NCBI GenBank assembly: GCA_039796575.1
Contig: JBDKJP010000016.1
Span: 1 to 64,000, forward strand
Direction: 5' to 3'
Length of the DNA: 64,000 bases
Source: UBA668 sp039796575
Lineage (GTDB): Bacteria; Actinomycetota; Acidimicrobiia; Acidimicrobiales; Ilumatobacteraceae
The notes under the pieces are model-generated. The model had not been told where the DNA came from and made no database searches. It saw only the letters and a program-made list of their open reading frames with translations. Positions 8,013 to 16,472 of the stretch are shown here, piece after piece (within the stretch, counting starts at the first letter, position 1; every line of letters begins with the position of its first letter). Both the position numbers and the translations under genes were made by a program.

Positions 8013-8768
8013 TCAGCCCTTCGAGCTGATCTTCGCCTGGAGCGCCGCGATGCGCTCGGCGAACCACGGCTGACGGGTGCTCCAGACCTGCGGAATGAGC
8101 TCCGCGTCGACCGCCTCCTCGTGGGTGGCGACGTCGGCCATGTGCTGGATGGTCTTCTTCACCTCGAGGACCAGCTCGCGCGGCGCGGAGGCCGCCCGGG
8201 CCGCCATCTCGTGCGCGGCGGCCAGCAGCTGGTCGTCGTCGACGCAGCGGTGCACGAGGCCCACTCGCTCGGCCTCGGCGCCGTCCATCACCTCGCCGAA
8301 CACCACACCGGCGAACGTGGCCTGCGGGCCGGCGATGCGGCGCAGCATCCACGTGTGGCCGCCACCGGGGTGGATGCCGATCTGCAGGAAGCGGGTGTCG
8401 AACTTCGCCCGGCGCGCCGCGAGCCGCACGTCGCAGCCGAGGGCCAGGTTCATGCCGGCGCCGACCGCCGCGCCGTTGACCGCGGCGATGGTGGGCAGCG
8501 GGCTGCGGGCGATGCGCAGGAAGCCTTCGTAGATGGTGCCGAGGCTCTCCTTGCTCGACTCGGCGAGGTTGCCGAGGTTCGCGCCGGCGCAGAACGCGGG
8601 CGCCGCACCGGTGACGACGAGCGCGCCGATGGCCTCGTCGTGCTCGATGCGGTCCATCGCCGCCACGATCTCGGCCACCATCGGTTGCGTGAGCGTGTTG
8701 CGTTCGGACGGGTTGTTGAGGGTGAGCGTGGCGACACCGTCGGCCACATCGACGAGCACGAGGGACAT
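8013..8768 (-). CDS. enoyl-CoA hydratase/isomerase family protein
   Basis: This 251-residue crotonase-fold protein has the CoA-binding and oxyanion segments FCAGANLGNL (about 59-68) and NGAAVGAGMNLALGCDVRLA (about 98-117). Family members hydrate, isomerise or cleave acyl-CoA esters. Where classical hydratases carry a PE-x-x-x-G motif with the first catalytic Glu, this protein reads TRFLQIGIHPGGG, so standard hydratase chemistry is doubtful; isomerase or another crotonase reaction is possible. The ATG at 8768 has no strong ribosome site. It is divergent from the hypothetical gene at 8819, with a short shared upstream region. A second family member lies at 9404, on the other strand. Confidence 0.8.
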   Translation of the reverse strand: MSLVLVDVADGVATLTLNNPSERNTLTQPMVAEIVAAMDRIEHDEAIGALVVTGAAPAFCAGANLGNLAESSKESLGTIYEGFLRIARSPLPTIAAVNGAAVGAGMNLALGCDVRLAARRAKFDTRFLQIGIHPGGGHTWMLRRIAGPQATFAGVVFGEVMDGAEAERVGLVHRCVDDDQLLAAAHEMAARAASAPRELVLEVKKTIQHMADVATHEEAVDAELIPQVWSTRQPWFAERIAALQAKISSKG

Positions 8769-8818
8769 GCGGCAACCGTAGCCAACCCCACGCTCGGGGC
8801 ATGTACCGTCAGGGCCAC

Positions 8819-9394
8819 ATGCTCGACCACGTCTTCACCGATGCCATCAGCGCGCTGCGCGACGCGTTCGAGGCGGCGTTCCTCGAGCGGCAGCCGTTCG
8901 AGGAGCACTTCCAGTCCGACGTGCTGCTCGGCGACCTCACGTGGGAGACCAGCTACGGGCTGCCCGGCGAGGACAACCCGCCGCGGGTGGTGGCGCACAT
9001 CACGTTCGACTGGCCGTCGTGGAGCCAGACCGCGTACCGCGAGTGGTACGTGGAGGAGGTGCTCGACCGGCTGCCCGCCATCGAGATCGAGATCGTGTTC
9101 CGGGTACAGGGGCTGGGCGAACCGATCGCACCGGCGAAGATGTTCGCGTTGATGCCGGAGGTCAGCCCGCTCATCGGCGAGGGCCGTCTCGAGCGCGCCG
9201 GCGTCACCGCCGAGGTGGCGTACCTCGACGGCCAGGAGGGCACGCCCGAGCACGCCGTCGAGGCCACCTACGAGGGCCTCTACGAGTTGGCCGAGGCCGC
9301 GCTCGACGACGGCGCGAGCACCCTGCTCGACGACCACTTCGGCGCGCTCGGCGGATGGATCGCCGCCACGTTGGTGAAACTGGCCGACCTGTAG
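8819..9394 (+). CDS. hypothetical protein
   Basis: The protein has 191 residues from the ATG at 8819, which has an AGGG site five bases upstream; an ATG six codons earlier (8801) lacks usable spacing. It is acidic, with no signal peptide. Two blocks look like beta-rich sequence (VVAHITFDWPSWSQTAYREWYVEEVL and ITAEVAYLDGQEG-like stretches) and a helical C-terminus ends in GGWIAATLVKLADL. No known domain is recognised. It is followed after 9 bases by the second enoyl-CoA hydratase-like gene on the same strand, so the two are probably co-transcribed. A role linked to acyl-CoA metabolism is only guilt by association. Confidence 0.65.
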   Translation: MLDHVFTDAISALRDAFEAAFLERQPFEEHFQSDVLLGDLTWETSYGLPGEDNPPRVVAHITFDWPSWSQTAYREWYVEEVLDRLPAIEIEIVFRVQGLGEPIAPAKMFALMPEVSPLIGEGRLERAGVTAEVAYLDGQEGTPEHAVEATYEGLYELAEAALDDGASTLLDDHFGALGGWIAATLVKLADL

Positions 9395-9403
9395 GGTCGC
9401 CGC

Positions 9404-10183
9404 ATGACCGACGTCGTGCTGTACGAGGTGAGCGAGCGCATCGCCACCATCACCCTCAACCGCCCCGAGGCGCGCAACGCGCTGTCGAGCGAGGTGCTGC
9501 GCCTGCTGCCCGAACGGATGAAGCAGGCCGACGCCGACCCGGAGGTCGACGTGGTGGTGCTCACCGGCACCGACCCGGCGTTCTGCGCCGGTCTCGACCT
9601 GAAGGAGCTCGGCGCCACCGCCGGCAACCTCGGTGCCACCGGCGCCGACGGCCGCCCGAACGCCGACGGCGTCCGCGGCCCGTTCCCCGCGATGGTGAAG
9701 CCACTCATCGGTGCGGTCAACGGCGTCGCCATCACCGGCGGCTTCGAGCTCGCGCTGAACTGCGACTTCCTCATCGCCAGCGAGCGCGCCAAGTTCGGCG
9801 ACACCCATTCGCGCGTGGGCGTGATGCCCGGCTGGGGTCTCACCGTGCTGCTGCCGCAGGCCATCGGCGTGCGCCGCGCCCGCGAGATGAGCTGGACCGG
9901 CAACTTCATGCTCGCCGACGAAGCCCTGCAGTTCGGTCTGGTGAACCGGGTCGTGGCGCACGACGAGCTGATGGCCGTCACCCGCCGCGTCGCGCTCGAC
10001 ATCGTCGGCAACGACCAGCCCGGCGTGCGCCAGATGAAGGCCACCTACGCCGAGATCACCCACGACACCGCCGGCTGGGCCACCGAGGCCGCCAACGCGT
10101 CGCGCTGGCAGCGCGAGATGTTCAGCAAGGACCAGGTCGAGGCCCGCCGCAAAGCCATCCAGGAGCGCGGCCGCACCATGTGA
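9404..10183 (+). CDS. enoyl-CoA hydratase/isomerase family protein
   Basis: A crotonase-superfamily protein of 259 residues with the expected FCAGLDLKELG (about 63-73) and NGVAITGGFELALNCDFLIASERAKFGDTH (about 107-136) segments that bind CoA and form the oxyanion hole. The first catalytic Glu of classical enoyl-CoA hydratases is not present at the usual place (THSRVGVMPGWG), so the exact reaction is open. It is the last gene of a two-gene run with the hypothetical gene at 8819. A perfect 18-bp palindrome lies 17 bp past its stop, before the convergent SGNH gene. Confidence 0.8.
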   Translation: MTDVVLYEVSERIATITLNRPEARNALSSEVLRLLPERMKQADADPEVDVVVLTGTDPAFCAGLDLKELGATAGNLGATGADGRPNADGVRGPFPAMVKPLIGAVNGVAITGGFELALNCDFLIASERAKFGDTHSRVGVMPGWGLTVLLPQAIGVRRAREMSWTGNFMLADEALQFGLVNRVVAHDELMAVTRRVALDIVGNDQPGVRQMKATYAEITHDTAGWATEAANASRWQREMFSKDQVEARRKAIQERGRTM

Positions 10184-10200
10184 CCCGGCTGCGCATGACG

Positions 10201-10218
10201 CGCGAACTTAAGTTCGCG
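10201..10218. terminator. perfect 18-bp palindrome between convergent genes
   Basis: CGCGAACTTAAGTTCGCG is its own reverse complement. It lies between the stop of the hydratase-like gene (10183) and the stop of the convergent SGNH gene (10235). The TTAA core is unusual in this GC-rich region. It may work as a bidirectional terminator, although no U-tract follows on either strand, or as a protein-binding site. The function is inferred from position only. Confidence 0.4.
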
Positions 10219-10234
10219 GGACGGGGCGCCGTGG

Positions 10235-11185
10235 TCAGAGTTGGGCGCCGCGGGCGCGGAGGTCGTCCTTGACGGCCTCGGCGATGTCGAGCGCGAGGAT
10301 CTCGGCGCCCGTGGTGTTGAGGTGGAAGCCGTCGTCGGCGCGCACGTCCTTGCCCTCGCCGTCGCGAGGGTCGATGACGTACTCGGCCCAGCCACCGTTG
10401 TGGCCGCTGAAGCGCGCCCACGTGTCGACGAACTGCACCTTGTCGGTGCGCTTCGCGGCCTCGGCGCGCACCACTTCGTCCTGCACCTGCATGCGTGCGG
10501 TGACCTCGGGGTTGTCGTCGTTGGGGATGCCCACCCACACCAGGGTGCGGTTGCCCTCGGTGAGGTAGTCCATGACCGCGCCGACACGGGCGCCGTACTC
10601 GGCCTTCCAGTCGGCGTCGTCGGCGCCCGAGGCCGGCGGGTGGTTCACGGCCCACGACTCGTCGATGTTGCGCAGGCCCTGCGCGTCGTTGCCGCCGAAC
10701 GTGACGACCACGATGTCGGGGTTCACCTGCGGCACGATCTCGCGCATGTGCGACGGCCAGTCGAAGAAGTCGGGGCGGGCCAGACCCGACGAGGTCTTGT
10801 AGTCGAGCTCGGTGGTGGCCAGGCCGGTCTGGTCGAGCAGGGCCTTCAGATAGGGGCCGAAGCTGCCCGCATCGGAGTCGCCGAGGATGAGCACCTCGGC
10901 CGGATCCTCGGGCGTGGGCACGGTGACCGGCTTGACCGGCGGGGTGGTCGTGGTGGTGGGCGGCAGTGTGGTGGGTGTCACACCGTCGTTCACCACCGTC
11001 TGGGTGACGGCCGACGACGGCTCGGAGCTGGCCACCTGATCGCTGCCGAACAACCCCGACACGACCGACCAGATGCCGTAGAAGAGCACCACCACCAGGG
11101 ACAGCGCGACGAGGCGGCGCACCATGTAGGTGCGTCGCGAGGCACGCCGCCGGGGCGGCGGAAGGGGGCGAGATCCGGCCGGCAT
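10235..11185 (-). CDS. membrane-anchored SGNH/GDSL hydrolase-like protein
   Basis: The 316-residue protein has a basic N-terminus, one membrane helix (about 22-44, RRLVALSLVVVLFYGIWSVV) and a Thr/Pro-rich linker (TPTTLPPTTTTTPP). The SGNH domain then shows block I LILGDSDAGSFGP, block III VVVTFGGNDAQG and the C-terminal block V DDGFHLNTTGA with Asp and His. It resembles the DUF459/SGNH proteins that act as acyl- or acetyl-esterases on cell-surface glycans; the substrate is unknown. The catalytic domain should face outside. It stands alone, divergent from the BMP lipoprotein gene, with about 116 bp between them that must hold both promoters. Confidence 0.75.
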   Translation of the reverse strand: MPAGSRPLPPPRRRASRRTYMVRRLVALSLVVVLFYGIWSVVSGLFGSDQVASSEPSSAVTQTVVNDGVTPTTLPPTTTTTPPVKPVTVPTPEDPAEVLILGDSDAGSFGPYLKALLDQTGLATTELDYKTSSGLARPDFFDWPSHMREIVPQVNPDIVVVTFGGNDAQGLRNIDESWAVNHPPASGADDADWKAEYGARVGAVMDYLTEGNRTLVWVGIPNDDNPEVTARMQVQDEVVRAEAAKRTDKVQFVDTWARFSGHNGGWAEYVIDPRDGEGKDVRADDGFHLNTTGAEILALDIAEAVKDDLRARGAQL

Positions 11186-11301
11186 CGAAATCTGAACTGC
11201 AGGTTACGAGACCACGGCGAGCATCCACCGGCACCCCCACGCGAGTAGGGTGGCAGGCGGATATTCATCCACCCAACCATTACCTCCAAGGGGGAGACAC
11301 A

Positions 11302-12378
11302 ATGCGCAAGAGCAAGCGCTTCGCAGCGGTTGCCCTCCTCGCGACGTTCGGTCTCGTGGCTGCCGCATGCGGCGACGACGAGAGCACGTCCGGGGACACC
11401 GCAGCCGAGACCACGGCTGCGGCCGGCTCCGAGACCACGGCTGCCGCCGGCGGTGACAGCGACATCGTCGCTGGCGTCGCGTTCGACACCGGTGGTCGCG
11501 GCGACGGCACCTTCAACGACTCGGCCGGTGTGGGCGCGGACCGCGCTGGCTCCGAGCTCGGTGTCGAGGTCAAGGAGCTCGAGGCCACGGTCGACGAGGA
11601 CCGCAAGGCCAACCTCGAACTGCTGGCCGGCGACGGCGCCAACGTCATCGTGGGTGTGGGCTTCATGTTCACCGACCCGATGGCCGAAGTGGCCGCTGCC
11701 AACCCCGATGTCACCTTCGGCATCGTCGACTCGGTGGTCGACGCCCCGAACGTGAAGAGCCTGGTGTTCGCCGAGGAGCAGGGTTCGTTCCTCGTCGGTG
11801 CCGCCGCCGCCCTCAAGTGCGGTTGCGACAAGATCGGCTTCATCGGTGGTCAGGAGATCGACCTCATCAAGAAGTTCGAGGCCGGCTACATCGCTGGTGC
11901 GAAGCAGATCAACCCGGACATCGTCGTCGAGAGCAAGTACCTCGGCCCGGCCGGTGACAACAGCGCCTGGGGCAACGTCGCCGGCGCCAAGGAAATCGCC
12001 GCTGGCTGGTACGCCGATGGCGTCGAGGTCATCTACACCGCCGCCGGCGGTTCGGGTGCGGGCACCATCGAGGCTGCCATCGAGGCCGGCAAGTGGGCCA
12101 TCGGCGTGGACAGCGACCAGTACCTCACGGCTGGTAGCGAGGACGCCAAGAAGGTCATCCTCACCTCCATGCTGAAGCGCGTCGACGTCGCCGTGTTCGA
12201 GACCATCAAGGCTGTCACCGAAGGCGACACTGCCGGTGGCATCAAGGTGTTCGACCTCAGCGTCGACGGTGTGGGCTACGCGACCTCGGGTGACTACCTG
12301 ACCGAGTTCGTCGACCAGCTCGAGGCCCTCAAGGCCGACATCATCAGCGGCAAGATCGTGGTGCCGACGGCTCCCTGA
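11302..12378 (+). CDS. BMP-family nucleoside ABC-transporter binding lipoprotein
   Basis: This 358-residue lipoprotein has a lipobox ending at Cys23 (GLVAAAC), a Thr/Ala/Ser-rich linker (about 27-50) and then a Bmp/PnrA-like domain: VAFDTGGRGDGTFNDSA, GVGFMF, then FIGGQEIDLIKKFEAGYIAGA and IGVDSDQY. PnrA-like proteins bind purine nucleosides, or other nucleosides and related ligands, outside the membrane and pass them to an ABC importer. An AAGGGGGAG ribosome site precedes the ATG. A strong 15-bp hairpin follows the gene before the ATPase gene; this usually keeps binding-protein mRNA more abundant than that of the other subunits. The adenosine deaminase and upp genes downstream support nucleosides as cargo. 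Confidence 0.88.
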   Translation: MRKSKRFAAVALLATFGLVAAACGDDESTSGDTAAETTAAAGSETTAAAGGDSDIVAGVAFDTGGRGDGTFNDSAGVGADRAGSELGVEVKELEATVDEDRKANLELLAGDGANVIVGVGFMFTDPMAEVAAANPDVTFGIVDSVVDAPNVKSLVFAEEQGSFLVGAAAALKCGCDKIGFIGGQEIDLIKKFEAGYIAGAKQINPDIVVESKYLGPAGDNSAWGNVAGAKEIAAGWYADGVEVIYTAAGGSGAGTIEAAIEAGKWAIGVDSDQYLTAGSEDAKKVILTSMLKRVDVAVFETIKAVTEGDTAGGIKVFDLSVDGVGYATSGDYLTEFVDQLEALKADIISGKIVVPTAP

Positions 12379-12410
12379 GCCATCGGTCCGCGTTCTACCG
12401 ACTCAACTGC

Positions 12411-12445
12411 GAAGGGGGTCCGGGGTACTGCCCCGGACCCCCTTC
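12411..12445 (+). terminator. 15-bp perfect hairpin after the BMP gene
   Basis: The left arm 12411-12425 (GAAGGGGGTCCGGGG) pairs perfectly with the right arm 12431-12445 across a TACTG loop. No T-run follows. It lies 33 bases after the stop of the BMP gene and 91 before the ATPase start. It probably acts as an attenuating terminator or mRNA-stabilising hairpin that raises binding-protein yield over the rest of the transporter. Confidence 0.75.
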
Positions 12446-12536
12446 CGCGTAGTGGCGGCCCCCTGGGGGGCGTGTGGAATACTGACCCACGACACGCTGT
12501 GGTCACCGCGGACCGCAGCAGAACGAAGGGGATGTG

Positions 12537-14078
12537 GTGAGCGATCCGGCGGCTGAGTACGCCGTCGTTCTGGAAGGCATCGGCAAGAGCTTCCCGGGCG
12601 TACGTGCCAACTACGACATCGATCTGCGAGTGAGCAAGGGCACCATCCACGCCATCGTCGGCGAGAACGGTGCCGGCAAGTCCACGCTGATGAAGACCCT
12701 CTACGGCATGCATCAGCCGGACGAGGGCACCATCACGGTGGAGGGCCAGCGGCAGACCTTCAAGTCACCGACCGACGCCATCAGGGCCGGCATCGGCATG
12801 GTGCACCAGCACTTCATGCTCGCCGACAACCTCAGCGTGGTCGAGAACATCATCCTCGGCGACGAGCCGGTCGGCGCACGCGGCGTGCTGAAGATGGACG
12901 AGGCCCGCGCCCGCATCCACACGCTGATGGAGTCGCTCGGCCAGCACTTCGACATCGATGCCCCGGTCGGCACGCTCGGCATCGGCCAGCGCCAGCGGGT
13001 GGAGATCCTGAAGGTGCTGTTCCGTGGCGCTCGCATCCTCATCCTCGACGAGCCCACCGCGGTGCTCGTGCCGCAGGAGGTCGACGAGCTGTTCGCCAAC
13101 GTGAAACGGCTCGTCGAGAACGGTGCGACGGTGATCTTCATCTCGCACAAGCTCGACGAGGTGCTCGCGGTGAGCGACGACATCACCGTCATCCGCCAGG
13201 GCACCACGGTGGCCACCACCACCCCGGCACAGATCGACCGTCGCGGCCTCGGCCAGCTGATGGTGGGCAGCGAACTGCCCGACCCGTCGGGTCGCGAGAC
13301 GGCCATCGGCAGCGAGGTCGTGCTCGACGTGCGCGGCCTCGACGTGGCCGGCGTCCAGAAGGGCAGCAAGCTCGCGCTGGAGGACATCTCGCTCGAGGTG
13401 CACAGCGGCGAGATCGTCGGCATCGCCGGCGTGGAGGGCAACGGCCAGTTCGAGGTGTGCGAGGCCATCCTCGGCCTGCGTCCCATCGAACGCGGCAGCA
13501 TCTCCGTCGAGGGCACCGAGGTCACCGACAAGGAGACCCGCGACCGCCTGGCCCTGGGCCTGTCGTACATCCCGTTCGACCGCCACCGCGAGGGTCTGCT
13601 GATGGACGCCCCGCTGTGGGAGAACACTTATCTCGGTCGCGAGGACGAGCCGTCGATGTCGTCGGGCCCGTTCATCCTGAAGCGCAAGATCGAGGCCGAC
13701 AGCCGCGAGGTCATCGCGCGATTCGGCGTGCGCACGCCGAGCGAACAGGTGCCCGCGTTCGCCCTGTCGGGCGGCAACCAGCAGAAGCTCATCGTGGGCC
13801 GTGAGATGGCCAGCAACCCGAAGGTCCTGCTGGCCGCACACCCCACCCGTGGCGTCGACATCGGCGCACAGGCGGCCATCTGGGAAGAGCTGCGCACAGC
13901 CCGCGACGCGGGCCTCGGTGTGCTGCTCATCTCCGCCGACCTCGAAGAGCTCATCGGCCTCTCCGACCGCATCCTCGTGATGTTCGACGGTCGCATCACG
14001 GCTCATCTCGACCCCGACACCGCGACGCCCGAGCTCCTCGGTTCGTACATGACCGGTGAGATGCAGGAGGCATCGTGA
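12537..14078 (+). CDS. nucleoside ABC transporter ATPase, two fused NBDs
   Basis: This sugar/nucleoside-type ABC ATPase has 513 residues and two nucleotide-binding domains. Domain 1 has Walker A GENGAGKST (about 42-50), the signature region LGIGQRQRVE and Walker B ILILDEPTAVL. Domain 2 has the degenerate Walker A GVEGNGQFEV, the signature LSGGNQQK and a Walker B lacking the usual acidic pattern (VLLAAHPTRGVD), as is common in this subfamily. It energises uptake through the two permeases that follow. Two GTG codons stand in tandem at 12534 and 12537; I chose the second because the AAGGGG site ends at 12531. The stop overlaps the permease start (GTGA). Confidence 0.88.
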   Translation: MSDPAAEYAVVLEGIGKSFPGVRANYDIDLRVSKGTIHAIVGENGAGKSTLMKTLYGMHQPDEGTITVEGQRQTFKSPTDAIRAGIGMVHQHFMLADNLSVVENIILGDEPVGARGVLKMDEARARIHTLMESLGQHFDIDAPVGTLGIGQRQRVEILKVLFRGARILILDEPTAVLVPQEVDELFANVKRLVENGATVIFISHKLDEVLAVSDDITVIRQGTTVATTTPAQIDRRGLGQLMVGSELPDPSGRETAIGSEVVLDVRGLDVAGVQKGSKLALEDISLEVHSGEIVGIAGVEGNGQFEVCEAILGLRPIERGSISVEGTEVTDKETRDRLALGLSYIPFDRHREGLLMDAPLWENTYLGREDEPSMSSGPFILKRKIEADSREVIARFGVRTPSEQVPAFALSGGNQQKLIVGREMASNPKVLLAAHPTRGVDIGAQAAIWEELRTARDAGLGVLLISADLEELIGLSDRILVMFDGRITAHLDPDTATPELLGSYMTGEMQEAS

Positions 14079-15166
14079 ACAAGCAGAAGCTGCAGCGGAT
14101 GGCCGTCACGTCCGCCAGTTCCATCCTCGCGGTGTTCGTGGCCCTGGCCATCTGCGCCGTCATCCTGCTCATCACGGGCAAGGACCCCATCAAGGCGTAC
14201 TCCACGTTGTTCGGTGCCATCACCGAGCGCAACGTGCAGCTCGACACGCTGAACCGGGCCACACCGCTGTTCATCTCGGCGGCCGCAGTGGCCATCGGCT
14301 TCAAGATGAACCTGTTCAACATCGGCGTCGAGGGCCAGATGCGTGTGGCGCTGCTCACCACTGCGGTGGTCGGCGCCGCGGTGAAGCTGCCCGCACCGCT
14401 GCACGTGCTGTTCTGCCTCGTGGTCGCCATGGCCGCCGGTGCCGCCTGGTCGAGCATCGCCGCCTGGTTGAAGGTGAAGCGTGGCGTCAACGAGGTGATC
14501 TCGACGATCATGCTCAACTTCATCGCCCTCGGTGTGGTGGCGTGGGCGTTCGACGAGTTCTTCCGAGTGGAGAGCGAGACCGAGAGCCTGTTGGTGAAGA
14601 CCAAGACGCTGCCCGAGTCGGCGTGGATGCCCGACATCGTCGATCGCCGCCTCAACGGCATGTTCATCGTGGCGCTGTTGGTGCTGCTGTTCTTCTGGAT
14701 CCTGGTGTGGAAGACGAAGTTCGGCTTCCGCTTGCGTGCCTCGGGCGCGAACGGCGGAGCGGCTCGCGTCACCGGTGTGAATCCGAAGCGGATGATCGTC
14801 ATCGCGATGCTCATCTCGGGTGCGCTCGCCGGTCTCGTGGGCATGCGCTCGCTGCTCGGCGACGTGCACGCCTACCAGAACGGTCTCGCCGAGCAGCAGG
14901 GCTTCAACGGCATCGCCGTGGCCCTGCTCGGCCGCAACCACCCGGTGGGCATCCTGTTCTCCGGTCTCCTGTTCGGCTTCCTCAGCGCCGCCTCCGGGCA
15001 GCTGCAGCTCGAGGACATCCCGAAGGAGATCGTCACGATCATGCAGGGCATCATCGTGTTCGCCGTGGTCATCATCAACGGCGCGGTGAAGCGGTACGAC
15101 GAGCAACGCATCCAACGCAAGGCGGCGGCTGAGCTCGAGCGTCAGCACGAGGTGGTGGCCGCGTGA
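14075..15166 (+). CDS. nucleoside ABC transporter permease 1
   Basis: This 363-residue membrane protein of the BPD_transp_2 family has about nine hydrophobic segments. The conserved AVAIGFKMNLFNIGVEGQM motif (about 70-88), typical of BmpF/YufP-like permeases, is visible, and so is the ATPase-contact region SGANGGAARVTGVNPKRM. The long C-terminus (YDEQRIQRKAAAELERQHEVVAA) is charged and cytoplasmic. It starts at a GTG overlapping the ATPase stop and ends in a GTGA overlap with the second permease, so the three are translationally coupled. It should form the membrane channel with its partner for purine nucleoside import. Confidence 0.86.
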   Translation: MNKQKLQRMAVTSASSILAVFVALAICAVILLITGKDPIKAYSTLFGAITERNVQLDTLNRATPLFISAAAVAIGFKMNLFNIGVEGQMRVALLTTAVVGAAVKLPAPLHVLFCLVVAMAAGAAWSSIAAWLKVKRGVNEVISTIMLNFIALGVVAWAFDEFFRVESETESLLVKTKTLPESAWMPDIVDRRLNGMFIVALLVLLFFWILVWKTKFGFRLRASGANGGAARVTGVNPKRMIVIAMLISGALAGLVGMRSLLGDVHAYQNGLAEQQGFNGIAVALLGRNHPVGILFSGLLFGFLSAASGQLQLEDIPKEIVTIMQGIIVFAVVIINGAVKRYDEQRIQRKAAAELERQHEVVAA

Positions 15167-16461
15167 GCACCGTCGAACTCCTCCCCGCCCCGGCCCCGGC
15201 ACCCCGTCAGAGCGTGTTCCAGCGCATGCCGCGGCACCGCCGGGCCATGTTGCTGTCGCTCGGCGCGCTGCTCATCGTGTCGGTGGTGCGCGTGTTCACC
15301 GAGGCCGACGACCTCACCAGCTCCGGCACCGTGTCGGCCACCATCCGCGTGTCCACCCCCATCCTGCTCGCCGGTCTCGCCGGCCTGTGGGCCGAGCGTG
15401 CCGGCGTGGTCAACATCGGCATCGAGGGCATGATGATCGTCGGCTCGTGGCTGGGCGGCTGGGCTGCCTGGCACTGGGGCTCGTGGGCCGGCATCGGCAT
15501 CGCGATGCTCGGCGGCGTGCTCGTCGGGCTCATCCACGCCGTGGCCACGGTGCGCTTCAACGTCGACCACGTGGTGAGCGGCATCGCCATCAACATCCTC
15601 GCGGCCGGCACCACCGAGTACCTGTCGATCATCGCGTTCAAGGGTCAGGAGGGCGGCGGCGAGAGCCAGTCCCCCCCGGGCAAGAAGGGATTCGGCTCGT
15701 TCGACATGCCGTTCCTGACCGGCGGCAACATCGGTTCGTGGAAGACCCCCGACATCCTCGGCTGGATCGAGAACAAGGGCATCGTGCTCATCTCCGACAT
15801 GGCCGGCATCGCGAAGGGCTTCCTCAGCGACCTGTACCTGCCCACCATCCTCGCCCTCTCGCTGGTGCCGTTCACCGCGTGGCTGCTGTGGCGCACCCGC
15901 TTCGGCCTGCGCATGCGGTCGTCGGGTGAGTCGCCGCAGGCCGGCGAGAGCCTCGGTGTCAACATCGCCCGGGTGCGCTACCAGGCGCTCGCGGTGAGCG
16001 GTGCGTTGGCGGCGTTCGGCGGCGCCTACCTGTCATGCGTGCTCACCAACACGTACCGCCAGGGGCAGACCGGTGGCCGCGGCTTCATCGGTCTCGCCAC
16101 CACCATCTTCGGCAACTGGACGCCGTTCGGCGTGCTCCGTGGCGCGGTGCTGTTCGGCTTCCCCGAGGCGCTGCGCCTGCGTTCCGACGACGCCGTGATG
16201 GCGTTGTTCTGGGTCGGCGCGATCCTGCTGGCCATCCTCAGCGTGCGCTTCTTCATGAAGGCCCGCGTGGTGCCCGGTGTGGTCAGCCTCGGCGTCGCAG
16301 CGTTGTGCGTGTACACGTACAACGTCGTCGATGCGGTGCCGCAGAACCTGGTGGCGGCCACGCCGTACGCCCTCACGCTCATCGTGCTCGGTGCTGCTCG
16401 ACAGCAACTGCGGCCGCCGGCCCATGCCGGCATGCCGTGGCGACCGGGCGAGAACCACTAG
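15163..16461 (+). CDS. nucleoside ABC transporter permease 2
   Basis: This 432-residue BPD_transp_2 permease is the partner of the upstream one. The family motif occurs as AERAGVVNIGIEGMMIVGSW (about 75-94), and the ATPase-contact loop as MRSSGESPQAGESLGVN. It is longer than typical second permeases (about 300 residues). Residues 160-215 form an inserted hydrophilic loop (EGGGESQSPPGKKGFGS onwards), and there are two additional C-terminal hydrophobic segments near 370-410. The insertion may be an extracellular loop that contacts the binding protein. The gene starts within the stop of the first permease, and the CoA-transferase gene follows 11 bases after its stop. Confidence 0.86.
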   Translation: MSTVELLPAPAPAPRQSVFQRMPRHRRAMLLSLGALLIVSVVRVFTEADDLTSSGTVSATIRVSTPILLAGLAGLWAERAGVVNIGIEGMMIVGSWLGGWAAWHWGSWAGIGIAMLGGVLVGLIHAVATVRFNVDHVVSGIAINILAAGTTEYLSIIAFKGQEGGGESQSPPGKKGFGSFDMPFLTGGNIGSWKTPDILGWIENKGIVLISDMAGIAKGFLSDLYLPTILALSLVPFTAWLLWRTRFGLRMRSSGESPQAGESLGVNIARVRYQALAVSGALAAFGGAYLSCVLTNTYRQGQTGGRGFIGLATTIFGNWTPFGVLRGAVLFGFPEALRLRSDDAVMALFWVGAILLAILSVRFFMKARVVPGVVSLGVAALCVYTYNVVDAVPQNLVAATPYALTLIVLGAARQQLRPPAHAGMPWRPGENH

Positions 16462-16472
16462 CCGAGCGCGCC

